From NCBI RefSeq assembly GCF_028649455.1, contig NZ_JAQSIO010000002.1:558001-622000 (forward strand): a DNA stretch of 64,000 bases, read 5' to 3'. This DNA comes from Curvibacter microcysteis (GTDB lineage: Bacteria; Pseudomonadota; Gammaproteobacteria; Burkholderiales; Burkholderiaceae_C). Shown piece by piece: positions 44,256 through 52,600 of the stretch (position 1 is the first letter of the stretch; every line of letters begins with the position of its first letter). Made by a program: the position numbers and the translations under genes. Below the pieces are notes generated by a model, which saw only the letters and a list, made by a program, of their open reading frames with translations, did no database searches and had not been told where the DNA came from.

Positions 44256-44415
44256 GGTTGTGTTCTCGTTCCTTGATCGGGGGCTGCACCGCCCATTTCG
44301 TCAGCGGCTGTCAGCCACCGGGCGATTGTCAGCCAAGGAACGCTGGCGCACATCGAGGAGGGCCATTCCCCTCGCTGGGCTGTGCGCTGCCTGCCGCAGG
44401 GCAGGCGCGTCCCCG

Positions 44416-44850
44416 TCAAAAGCCCGATCGGCGCATGCGGTAGAAGGTGATGCCTGCCAGCAGCAGGGCCAGCAGCATCATGCCCACTTCAGACAGCGTG
44501 GGGATCGACGGCACAGCGGAGGTGATGGCCACCGCCACCCCATTGCCGTTTTGCTTGACAGAGAACGTGGTGCTGCCGTTGCCGATGATCGTGTAGCTCT
44601 GCGTCACGCCCTGACCCAGGACGCCCGGGGTGGCGGCCACCACGGCGGGGTTGCTGGAGGTAATGAAGCAAATGGCCCCAGCGGGTAGGACGGTGATTGA
44701 AAACGTGTCACCGACCTGACCTGTCAGCGTGCGGTTGGTCGAAGCAGCCGTGTTGCAATCGACCGCGATATTACCCAAATCAGCAGCAAAGGCAGCCGAC
44801 GAGACGGTCAAAGAAATGGCGAGGATCAGTTTTTGGAAAAAGCTTTTCAT
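44416..44850 (-). CDS. Small exported protein with IPTL-CTERM sorting signal
   Basis: Protein of 144 aa. A signal peptide (FFQKLILAISLTVSSAAFA) leads a short beta-rich domain (about 25-110; NRTLTGQVGDTFSITVLPAG, then AICFITSSNPAVVAATPGVL). The C-terminus carries the IPTL-CTERM signature: IPTLSEVGMMLLALLLAGIT followed by FYRMRRSGF, that is motif, transmembrane helix and basic end. The family is found mainly in Burkholderiales and is presumed to be processed by a sorting enzyme. A TTG opens the frame at 44859; the ATG at 44850 is the start. Codon use is less GC-biased than its neighbours. With the NHL gene this makes two such proteins within 5 kb. Confidence 0.8.
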   Translation of the reverse strand: MKSFFQKLILAISLTVSSAAFAADLGNIAVDCNTAASTNRTLTGQVGDTFSITVLPAGAICFITSSNPAVVAATPGVLGQGVTQSYTIIGNGSTTFSVKQNGNGVAVAITSAVPSIPTLSEVGMMLLALLLAGITFYRMRRSGF

Positions 44851-44894
44851 GATAATCAATTGAAGTTACTGCTTGTTTTAATGTGGTGCTGAAT

Positions 44895-44915
44895 CAGTGA
44901 GCGCTGCGCTCACTG
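44895..44915. promoter_or_regulatory. Perfect 21-bp palindrome upstream of the small IPTL-CTERM gene
   Basis: CAGTGAGCGC-T-GCGCTCACTG is a perfect 10+1+10 inverted repeat, 45-65 bp upstream of the start at 44850 and in an AT-rich setting. An operator for a dimeric regulator or a stable hairpin in a leader RNA are both possible. No U-run follows on the minus strand, so it is not a usual terminator. Confidence 0.5.
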
Positions 44916-45257
44916 TGCAGTGCACTTGCGATTAATTGCTGATTGTTTTTAAACAAACCCTGATGGCAGGCATTGGGGCTGCCTTTGTGATTTTGACCCA
45001 AGAGTTTCAAGGCACCTCATGATCAATCAGTGCTTTGTTTTAATAACCCGCTGCTCTTTGTCAGGGCACGCTGTTGGCGCTCGCTGATGGCTGTATGCTC
45101 TTGAGTATGGTTTCCGGGTGGGATTCTAATTCCAAAGCGGAATTGGGTGAAAAATGCCCATCCATTTTCAAGGGTTGTAATACAGTGTAATGTTCGGGCA
45201 GGTTGATGGTGTATCCGAAGGGATATTCTCGGTATTCATTTTGACCGCTGGCCGGCC

Positions 45258-45350
45258 TCATTGGCGTCGCCCACTCTGGTGGCTGGCCCAAGCCGCGATC
45301 GGTGTGCCGCCGACGCTGAAGTGCTCGCCCGACACCAGCCCCTGTGGGGC
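45258..45350 (-). pseudogene. Remnant of IS5-family transposase
   Basis: About 30 codons on the minus strand read APQGLVSGEHFSVGGTPIAA followed by WASHQSG. This closely resembles the block GLLSxEHFSVDGTLIxAWAS-KS of IS5-group DDE transposases, where the D of VDGT is a catalytic aspartate; here it is Gly (SVGGT). A stop follows at 45258, and I found no continuing similarity on either side or in other frames. It is a short dead fragment inside the AT-rich gap. The call rests on recognition of one conserved block. Confidence 0.55.
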
Positions 45351-45540
45351 CGCCAGGTCGACCGGGGCGTTGGGCCGTTTTCGCAGCGGTGGGCCTCGCG
45401 AGCGCCTGGCCGCAGTGGCTTCAATGAATGGGTGTCCGCTGCCCGTGGCAGGCATTTGTCACGCTTTGGGCGACTGACACGGTGCGTGGGGTCACACGAA
45501 GCGGTTAAAACAAAGCTTCCTTCAACACCGGGAGATCATC

Positions 45541-45924
45541 ATGGGTTTTTTCAGCAGCATTCTTTCCAAACTGGGCTTCGGTGAACACGCTGTGGCCGCC
45601 GCCGAGCAAGCGCCCAGTGCCACCACGGCGCCTGCACCGGCCTCTGCCCCCACCGCCATCAGTCCGGTGGATGTGCTGGGTCAGCTCGAAGCCCTGGCGG
45701 CCAGCCACCCCGAAAAGCTCAACTGGAAGGTCTCCATCGTGGACCTGATGAAGCTGTTGGGGCTGGACAGCAGCCTGAGCGCCCGCAAGGCCCTGGCCAC
45801 CGAGCTGGGCTGCCCCGCCGACCGCATGGGCGACTCCGCGGCCATGAACATCTGGCTGCACAAGACGGTGCTGCAAAAGCTGGCTGCCAATGGCGGCAAT
45901 GTGCCCGCCGATTTGCTGCACTGA
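45541..45924 (+). CDS. DUF3597 family protein
   Basis: Small soluble protein of 127 aa. It begins MGFFSSILSKLGFGEHA, has an Ala/Pro-rich linker (about 22-40), then the conserved helical domain: VDVLGQLEALAASHPEKLNW, KVSIVDLMKLLGLDSSLSAR, KALATELGCP, and a C-terminal NIWLHKTVLQKLAANGG. These are the marks of DUF3597, whose members look like small LysM-associated or peptidoglycan-linked proteins in name only; function is unknown. The ATG at 45541 is preceded by GGGAGATCATC. It stands alone, convergent with the FAD oxidoreductase gene. Confidence 0.88.
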   Translation: MGFFSSILSKLGFGEHAVAAAEQAPSATTAPAPASAPTAISPVDVLGQLEALAASHPEKLNWKVSIVDLMKLLGLDSSLSARKALATELGCPADRMGDSAAMNIWLHKTVLQKLAANGGNVPADLLH

Positions 45925-45997
45925 CACCGGGCCCCTCGCGCGGCGGCTGGCCCCCCCCCCCGCGGTGGGGCGGTCGCCGCACCCACCGGTACACCGC

Positions 45998-47461
45998 TCA
46001 GGCCTGCGCGGCCACCGGCGCGGGCAGCACCTTGCCCGGGTTCAACAGGCCTTGCGGGTCCAGCGCTTTCTTGATCTGCCACATCAGGGCCAGTTCGACC
46101 TCGGACTTGTAATGGCTCAGGTCGTCGCGCTTGGCCACGCCCACGCCGTGCTCGGCCGAGATCGAGCCCCCGGCCGCATGGGCCAGCGAATCCACCTGGC
46201 GCGAGATCGGCTCGTAAAACGCGCCCAAGTAGTCCTTGGCCGGGCGGTCGGCGGGGCGCAGCGGGTTGAAGTGCACATTGCCGTCGCCCATGTGGCCGTA
46301 GACGATCATGCGGGTCTGCGGCTCCAGGGCCAGCACGGCGGCGGTGGCCTCCTCAATGAAGGCCGCGATGCGCGACAGCGGCACCGACACATCGCACTTG
46401 ATGCTGCCGCCAGTGCGGGTTTGCGCGTCGGAGATCTCCTCGCGGATGCGCCAAAAGGTTTGGGCGTCGGCGCCGCTTTGGGCCAGCGTGGCGTCCAGCA
46501 CCAAGCCGCTTTCAAGGCCGGACTCCAGCACCTGCATCAGGGTCTGGTCCAGGCCCTCGGCCGAGGCGCCGGAAGTCAGCTCGATCAGCACCATCCAGTC
46601 GTGGCGCGCTTCAAAAGGCGACTTGACCTTGCCCAGGTAGCCCAGCACCAGGTCCAGCGCCGGGCCTGAGATCAGCTCGAACGCCGTCACGGCCTGGCCC
46701 GCCGTCTTTTTGGCCTCGCCCAACAGGGCCACGGCCGCGGCCGGGCTGGCCACCGCAGCCAAGGCCACCGACGAGGCGGTGGGTTGCGGCATCAGCTTCA
46801 GCACGGCCGCGGTGACGATGCCCAGCGTGCCCTCCGAGCCAATGAAGAGCTGCTTGAGGTCGTAACCCGTGTTGTCCTTGCGCAGGCCGCGCAGGCCCGA
46901 GTAGATGCGCCCGTCGGGCAGGACGGCCTCCACGCCCAGCACCAGGTCGCGCATGTTGCCGTAGCGCAGCACAGCGGTGCCGCCCGCGTTGGTGGAGATG
47001 TTGCCGCCGATCTGGCACGAGCCTTCCGAGCCGATGCGCAGCGGAAACAGCCGCCCCGCGTCCTCAGCCGCCTTACGTGCCGCATTCAGGGTGACGCCGG
47101 CTTGCAAGGTCAGGGTGTCGTTGACGGTGTCCACCGCCAGCACCTGGTTCATGCGGCGCAGGTTCAGCACCACGGCCTGGCCCTGGGGCTCGGGCACGGC
47201 CCCGCCCATCAGCGAGGTGTTGCCCCCTTGCGGCACCACCACCACGCCGTGGGCGTGGCACCAGGCCATCACCTGGCTGACCTGTTCGGTGCTGTTGGGC
47301 AGCACCACGGCGGCGGCCTGGCCCACGTACAGGCCTCGGTAGTCGGTCACAAAAGGCTGCAGGTCGGGCGCCTGGCTCAGGCAGGCCTGGGGGCCGACGA
47401 TGGCGCTCAGGGCGGCGACGATGGCCTCGTTGGACAGGGGGGAGGCGGTGTTTGCGGTCAT
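45998..47461 (-). CDS. FAD-linked 2-hydroxyacid dehydrogenase, GlcD/D-2-hydroxyglutarate dehydrogenase-like
   Basis: Flavoprotein of 487 aa of the VAO/PCMH group. The N-terminal FAD-binding domain shows VVVPQGGNTSLMGGAVPEPQ, LQAGVTLNAARKAAEDAG, LRIGSEGSCQIGGNISTNAG, and LFIGSEGTLGIVTAAVLKL. The C-terminal FAD-oxidase domain has IVYGHMGDGNVHFNPL and ISAEHGVGVAKRD, with the His residues that bind metal and substrate, and LDPQGLLNPGKVLP at the end. Candidates are D-lactate, glycolate or D-2-hydroxyglutarate as substrate; a single-subunit enzyme of this length with an ISAEHGVG block fits D-2-hydroxyglutarate or D-lactate dehydrogenase best. It is divergent from a LysR gene (161-bp gap), the likely regulator. 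ATG at 47461. Confidence 0.88.
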   Translation of the reverse strand: MTANTASPLSNEAIVAALSAIVGPQACLSQAPDLQPFVTDYRGLYVGQAAAVVLPNSTEQVSQVMAWCHAHGVVVVPQGGNTSLMGGAVPEPQGQAVVLNLRRMNQVLAVDTVNDTLTLQAGVTLNAARKAAEDAGRLFPLRIGSEGSCQIGGNISTNAGGTAVLRYGNMRDLVLGVEAVLPDGRIYSGLRGLRKDNTGYDLKQLFIGSEGTLGIVTAAVLKLMPQPTASSVALAAVASPAAAVALLGEAKKTAGQAVTAFELISGPALDLVLGYLGKVKSPFEARHDWMVLIELTSGASAEGLDQTLMQVLESGLESGLVLDATLAQSGADAQTFWRIREEISDAQTRTGGSIKCDVSVPLSRIAAFIEEATAAVLALEPQTRMIVYGHMGDGNVHFNPLRPADRPAKDYLGAFYEPISRQVDSLAHAAGGSISAEHGVGVAKRDDLSHYKSEVELALMWQIKKALDPQGLLNPGKVLPAPVAAQA

Positions 47462-47622
47462 GGCAGATCGGGGGCGAAATCAGGGTGAAGGGCAGGGCAG
47501 CATGGCCTTTGGGCAGGGGCCCGCAAGCCAGCCGCCCAGCGGGTGAATCAAGCGGGTGCCGATTCTGGTTTAAACATGAAAAAGTTACAATTGCCGCTCT
47601 GTGAATTCATTGAAAACGAAAC

Positions 47623-48558
47623 GTGAACAGTCTCCCGGACAACGAAGACCTGCGTGTCTTCACCGTGGTGGTTCGCAAGTCCAGCTTTGCCGCTGCGGCG
47701 GAGGAGCTGGGCAGCTCGCCCGCCTATGTCAGCAAGCGCATCCGCCTGCTCGAGCAGGTGCTGGGTGTGCGCCTGCTGCACCGCACCACGCGCCGCGTGG
47801 CGGTGACCGAGGACGGCGAGCGCGTGTTCCACTGGGCCCAGCGCGTGCTGGACGATGTGGACCACCTGATGCAAGAGGTGGCGGTCACCCGCCAAACGCC
47901 GCGCGGCTCGCTGCGCATCAGCAGCAGCTTTGGTTTTGGCCGCCAGGTGGTGGCGCCCCTGGTGTCGCAGTTGGTGGAGCGCTACCCCGGCCTGCAGGTG
48001 CGCTTTGAGGTGTTTGACCGCCTGGTCGATGTGGCCAGCGAAGGCTTTGACCTGGACGTGCGCGTGGGCGACGACATCGCCCCGCACCTCATCGCCCGCC
48101 GACTGGCCGACAACCACCGCATCCTGTGCGCCGCACCCGCTTACCTGCAGCGCCGGGGCACGCCGCGCCACCTGCAGGACCTGAGCCAGCACGACTGCCT
48201 GGTCATCAAAGAGCGCGACCACCCTTTTGGGGTCTGGCGCCTGCACGCGGGTGCGCAGGAGGACACGGTCAAGGTCACGGGTCCACTGTCGTCCAACCAC
48301 GGCGAGATCGTGGTGCGCTGGGCGCTGGACGGGCGTGGCGTGCTGCTGCGCTCCATTTGGGACGTGGCGCCCTGGCTGCAAAGCGGCGAACTGGTGCAGG
48401 TGCTGCCCGAATGGCGCCAGGAGGCCAACATCTGGGCCGTCTACCCCTCGCGCCTGAGCAACTCGGCCAAGGTGCGGGTGTGTGTGGAATTTTTGCAGGC
48501 GCAGTTGGCGCCGCTGGACCCGGGTCTGGCCCGGGCCAGCGCCGCGCCCGGCGCCTGA
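47623..48558 (+). CDS. LysR-family transcriptional regulator
   Basis: LysR regulator of 311 aa, starting at GTG 47623 (MNSLPDNEDLRVFT). The helix-turn-helix FAAAAEELGSSPAYVSKRIR is at about residues 22-42, followed by LLEQVLGVRLLHRTTRRVAV. The effector domain includes RQTPRGSLRISSSFGFGRQV, the form common in the group of LysR proteins near DmlR (D-malate utilisation). It is divergent from the 2-hydroxyacid dehydrogenase gene. The gap is AT-rich around 47565-47615 and has TGAATTCA, but I found no clear T-N11-A palindrome. Regulation of the neighbour is by analogy. Confidence 0.9.
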   Translation: MNSLPDNEDLRVFTVVVRKSSFAAAAEELGSSPAYVSKRIRLLEQVLGVRLLHRTTRRVAVTEDGERVFHWAQRVLDDVDHLMQEVAVTRQTPRGSLRISSSFGFGRQVVAPLVSQLVERYPGLQVRFEVFDRLVDVASEGFDLDVRVGDDIAPHLIARRLADNHRILCAAPAYLQRRGTPRHLQDLSQHDCLVIKERDHPFGVWRLHAGAQEDTVKVTGPLSSNHGEIVVRWALDGRGVLLRSIWDVAPWLQSGELVQVLPEWRQEANIWAVYPSRLSNSAKVRVCVEFLQAQLAPLDPGLARASAAPGA

Positions 48559-48562
48559 CCCA

Positions 48563-49579
48563 TCAGGGCATGGGGTGGTGCCCACCTCGGGCCGGGGCTT
48601 TCAGGTGGTTTTGGCCCCAGTAGGCCAGCGCCGCCTTGCCCTGGATGTTCAGCTTGCCATAGACGCTGTGCAGTTGGTTGCGCACCGTGGCGGGTGAGTT
48701 GCCTTGCTCCCTCGCGATTTCTTTGTAGCTCAGACCCTGCGCCGCCAGGGCCGCCACCCGTTGCTCGCTGGCGGTCAATTCGGCATGGCCTTGCAGGCGT
48801 TCCAACCGAAAGCGAAGCACGTCGCCACAGCGCTCCAGGCGGGCCGTGATCCGGCGTCCCTTGTAACGGTCCTGCGGGCTGTTCAGCAAGGGGTTCAACA
48901 AGGGGGGCGGCAGGCTGACCCCAGGGAATTCAGGCCACTCCAGTGCCAACCAGTCGCGCGCCTGCGGCGTGGCCACGATGATGTGGCCGCTGAGGTCGGT
49001 GATCAACTCGCAAGACGGGCTGCTGGCTCCCGTGTCCTGGTGGGTGGCCCATTTGTCGGCCAGGGTCATGGCGTTCAGGATGTGAGGCAAGGTCTGGTCG
49101 GCCAAAGCCACCTCGCTTTGCAGGTAGGCGCGCTTGGCCTGCGCGCGCCACAGCGACACCAGGGCAAAGTGGTGCCCGGTGCGCTGCGTGTGCAGCATGG
49201 CGTGGCGGGTCTCAAACAAGGCCGCGTAGTCGCGCAGGCGTTGGTTGGCGATGCCCGTCACATCCTGCGCGAAGGTCTGCCCGGGGCGGTCCATGGCCCG
49301 TTGGATCAGGCGGTCCTGGCTGCTCACCCGGCCTTCAGGGGTCAGTCGCTCACTGGTCACCTGGGCGAGCCGGTAGCGGATTTTCTCGATCCCGTTGCCG
49401 TAGGAGAGGCAGGCATTGAACCGCATGTCCTGGGATTCAAAGAGGCTCATCGAGTAGATGGCGGCCGAGTCAAAGTGCATGTGCGTGCGCAGCTGGCGCA
49501 AGGCCTGTTGGCCCAGGGCATCGGCGCGGGCCACGCTGGCATCGTGGTACAGGTCGAGTAGAAAAGGCGTGAGTTTCAT
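48563..49579 (-). CDS. LuxR-type transcriptional regulator
   Basis: Protein of 338 aa. The C-terminal 60 residues are a LuxR helix-turn-helix: LTASEQRVAALAAQGLSYKE, then IAREQGNSPATVRNQLHSVY and GKLNIQGKAAL. The first 250 residues are not a phosphoacceptor domain; they resemble a GAF/PAS-like sensor (FDSAAIYSMSLFESQDMRFN) with a possible small PAS around ELITDLSGHIIVATPQARDW. The frame opens at 49603, but ATG 49579 (MKLTPFLLDL) is the likely start. It is 68 bp after the caspase gene and on the same strand, so it may be the last gene of that transcriptional run and could regulate it; this is inference. Confidence 0.85.
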   Translation of the reverse strand: MKLTPFLLDLYHDASVARADALGQQALRQLRTHMHFDSAAIYSMSLFESQDMRFNACLSYGNGIEKIRYRLAQVTSERLTPEGRVSSQDRLIQRAMDRPGQTFAQDVTGIANQRLRDYAALFETRHAMLHTQRTGHHFALVSLWRAQAKRAYLQSEVALADQTLPHILNAMTLADKWATHQDTGASSPSCELITDLSGHIIVATPQARDWLALEWPEFPGVSLPPPLLNPLLNSPQDRYKGRRITARLERCGDVLRFRLERLQGHAELTASEQRVAALAAQGLSYKEIAREQGNSPATVRNQLHSVYGKLNIQGKAALAYWGQNHLKAPARGGHHPMP

Positions 49580-49647
49580 GCAGTTCCAGGTTCTGGATGG
49601 CATCCGATGGGCGCAGGCGTTCTAAGAACCGCTCACTGGGCAAGGGC

Positions 49648-52600
49648 TCAGCGTGCTTTGGGCCGCCGCGCGAGCGCAAAGTCGTCCAAGCCGCCAGGGG
49701 GCGCGATCAGCCTGGGCGTTTGGCGACCTTGGGTCAGCGCCGGTACCCGGGTCGAGACCCAGGCATCCAGCCCTTTGTAGGTGACCTGGCCCACGCTGTA
49801 GGGGTCGGCTTTCCAGGCATCGCCCAGCCCTTCCAGCAAGGCATGCGTGAAGGCCCCATGGCGACCGGGGGCGTATTCCCAGCTCAACTGGTCGCTGCGG
49901 CTGCTGGCGAAGACCAGCACCTGGCTGTCCGGTCGGGCCAGTTCGCTGTTGAGGGCGTCCCCATTGCTCAGCCGCACGCCGCCCAGCCCGCCCGACAAGG
50001 CCGGCTGCCCCGCATGGCAGGTGTCAATGAAGAACACCGCCCGGCTGCCGCCGCCGCGCAGGTTGAGCGACAGCAAGGTGTCCTGAATGGCCTTGTAGGG
50101 CACGCCGGTGTCGGGCAGTTGCTTGAGCCGCACATCGTGCGAGCCAAAGTAGTAGCGGTGGTCCTCGCCCAGGGTGAAGCCGTGGCCGGCCAAAAACAGC
50201 ATCCCCACATCGCCCTCGGCCACTTGGGACTGCAACCACTGCAGGCCATTGAGGATGGCGTCGCGTCCCGCCCCCTCGTTGGTCAGCACCCGGGCTTCCA
50301 CGTCGCGGTAGCCCAGGCCGCGCTGGCGCAGCAGGGTGTCGGCAAAGGAGCGTGCATCGGCGTGCGCGTAGCTCAAGGCCGGCACCTCAGCGTCCTGGAA
50401 AGTGGACACCCCCACGGCCAGCAGCCACAGCTTGGGCCGCTGCGCCGCTTCTCCAGCCGGTGTGGCCTCTGCCGCGGACCGGCTGCGGGCTTCCTGGCCC
50501 TCCGCAGCGCCTGGCAAGGTCAGGCTCAACGGCAAGCTGCTGCCATGGCGGTTGTCCGCCTGCAGGCGCAAGCTGGTGTCGTTGGGGCCCAGGTCCAGGC
50601 GCAGTTGACGCTGGCCCTGGCTGTCGTCGCTGCTGCTCCAGCGCGTGGCGGCCAGGGCCTGGCCGTTGACCCAGACGCGCAGGCGGCGCATGGGGGCGTC
50701 GGCATGGCTGCGCACCCGCAGCGTCACCTGCACCTCGCGGCCGCCCAGGCGCTGTGGGCCCGTCACCAGCTCCAGCACCGGGGGCAGGGCTTGCGTCACC
50801 GGCGCACGGGGCTCTTGCCGCTGCGCGGACTGGTTGGCCACTTCCAGCGCTTGGTCTTCATCCAGGGTGCGCAGCACCTGGTTGATCACGTCGGGGCGGT
50901 GGTAGCGCTCGCGGAATTGCTGCAGCGGAAAGAAGTCGCTCTCCTGGTCTTTCGCGCGGTTCAGGTGCCAGCCGGCCAGCGTGTCGGCGCCTGCTGCGGC
51001 GTCAAAATAACCGGAGGGCGTCCACAGCAGCCAACGCTGCCGGTCGGGGGGCACGTACAAGGCCAGCAGTTCTTGTCCGTCTGACAGGCGGTACCAGCGC
51101 ACGGTGCCGTCCCCCAGGGCGGCCACCAAGAGGCGGCCGCTGCGGTCGATGTTCACGCCCCAGGCCGGGGTGTGCAGCGCGCGCATCCACAGCCTTCGGC
51201 CGTTTGTGTCCAGCCGGTACAGCCCCAGCTGCGTTCCCAGCACAAAGCCGCTGCGGTCGGGCAATTCGGCCAGGGCGTTGCTGGGCTCATTGCGGGGCCC
51301 GCCCGGCAATTCGGGGCGCAGGTTCAGCAGCTGTCCGTTCAAGGTGGGCTGGGTGTCGTTGAGCCAGCGGGTCACGCCCAACTGGTTTTGTGAGGGGGCC
51401 AGGCCTTGGGGCAAGGTGCCTGCCCGTAGTTGCCGTCGAGCGAGGTCAAACACCAGCGGCTGGCCGCCTGCCAGTTCGTAGCCGAACTGCACGGCCTGGG
51501 CGCTGGGGTCCAGTCGCAAGCTGTCCAGGCAGCAACTGCCCCGCAAGTCGGCCCCGGGCGCTGGGCTCAGGGCCGTCCAACTGCCGGTTTCCTGGAGCCG
51601 ACCCCATTGGCCATCGCCAAAGCCCAGCAGCCAGCGGCCCCCAGCCAGGGGGCGAACGGCCAAGGCGGTGCTGGCGCCAGTGGGGCGGTTGCTCAGCACC
51701 TGGCCGGTGTCGCGCGACCACACCCGGGCCAGCGTGCGGCCGTCCACACTCCATTGCCCCACGCCCAGCAGCTGGCGACCGTCGGCACTCCAGGCCACCC
51801 GGTCCAGCGAGGCCCAGGGGGCCAGGGCCCCCAGGTTCAGCTGGGCCAGCTTGGCCGGGAACTGGTTGACCAGCCCGACGGTGTCCAGCACCAGCTGGTG
51901 CTGCAGGGTGTAGCTGTCACGCACTTCCACGACGGCGCTGCCCGGTGTGGGCGCAGGTCCCCCCGCGCTGGCGGGGTGCCGGGTGTAGCCCACCGCCAAG
52001 GAGCGCCCATCGGGCGAAAACGCCAGTGTGTTGGGGTAGCTGGGCATCTTGGACACGGCCTGCACCCGCAGGGGCACGCCCACGATCTGGCGACCGCGCA
52101 GCTCCAGCAGGTAAGTGTTCAGCTGCCCGATCGAGCTGGCCAGTGCCAGTCGGCCATCCTGGGCCCAGGTGACTTTGGTGGTGACCGTCGGCGTTTGCGG
52201 GTCCAGCGGCGCCGTCAATTGCAGCGGCGGGGTCTCCGTGACCAGGCTGTACACCAGCACCTGAGCCCGGTCGCTGGTGGTGCCCACCGCCAACCAGCGG
52301 CCATCCGGGCTGAAGGCCAGATCCGACACCACGCCGGGCAGGCCCGCCAGGCGCTGGCGCATCACGCCGCTGCGCCGGTCAAACAGATACACCGACGCGC
52401 CGCCGTCCCAACTGAGGCCGGTGGCGCCGCCCGTGGCAATCAGCTCGCCGTCCGAGGACAGGGCCACGGCCAACAAGCGGCCCTCCAGCCCCTCATCCAG
52501 CGGGGGGCGAATCACCCGGAGCAGCCGGCCTTCGGGCAATTGCCACACGCGCACGGTCTTGTCGTCGCCCGCCGTCACGGCCCAGCGTCCGCTGGGCTCG

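Larger units (their letters stand above)
44851..45540. other. AT-rich intergenic region without a convincing gene
   Basis: This 690-bp gap is lower in GC than the rest of the window, especially 44855-45200. It contains a perfect 21-bp palindrome (44895-44915) and a short transposase remnant (45258-45350, minus strand). A 76-codon frame at 45061-45291 (minus) has no recognisable features and I do not call it. The half next to DUF3597 returns to high GC and has no ribosome-site-linked frame. The region looks like a scar of past insertion and loss. Confidence 0.6.

Noticed and set aside
45061-45291. 76-codon minus-strand frame in the AT-rich gap
   Set aside because: No ribosome site, no recognisable motif, and it overlaps the edge of the transposase remnant in another frame.
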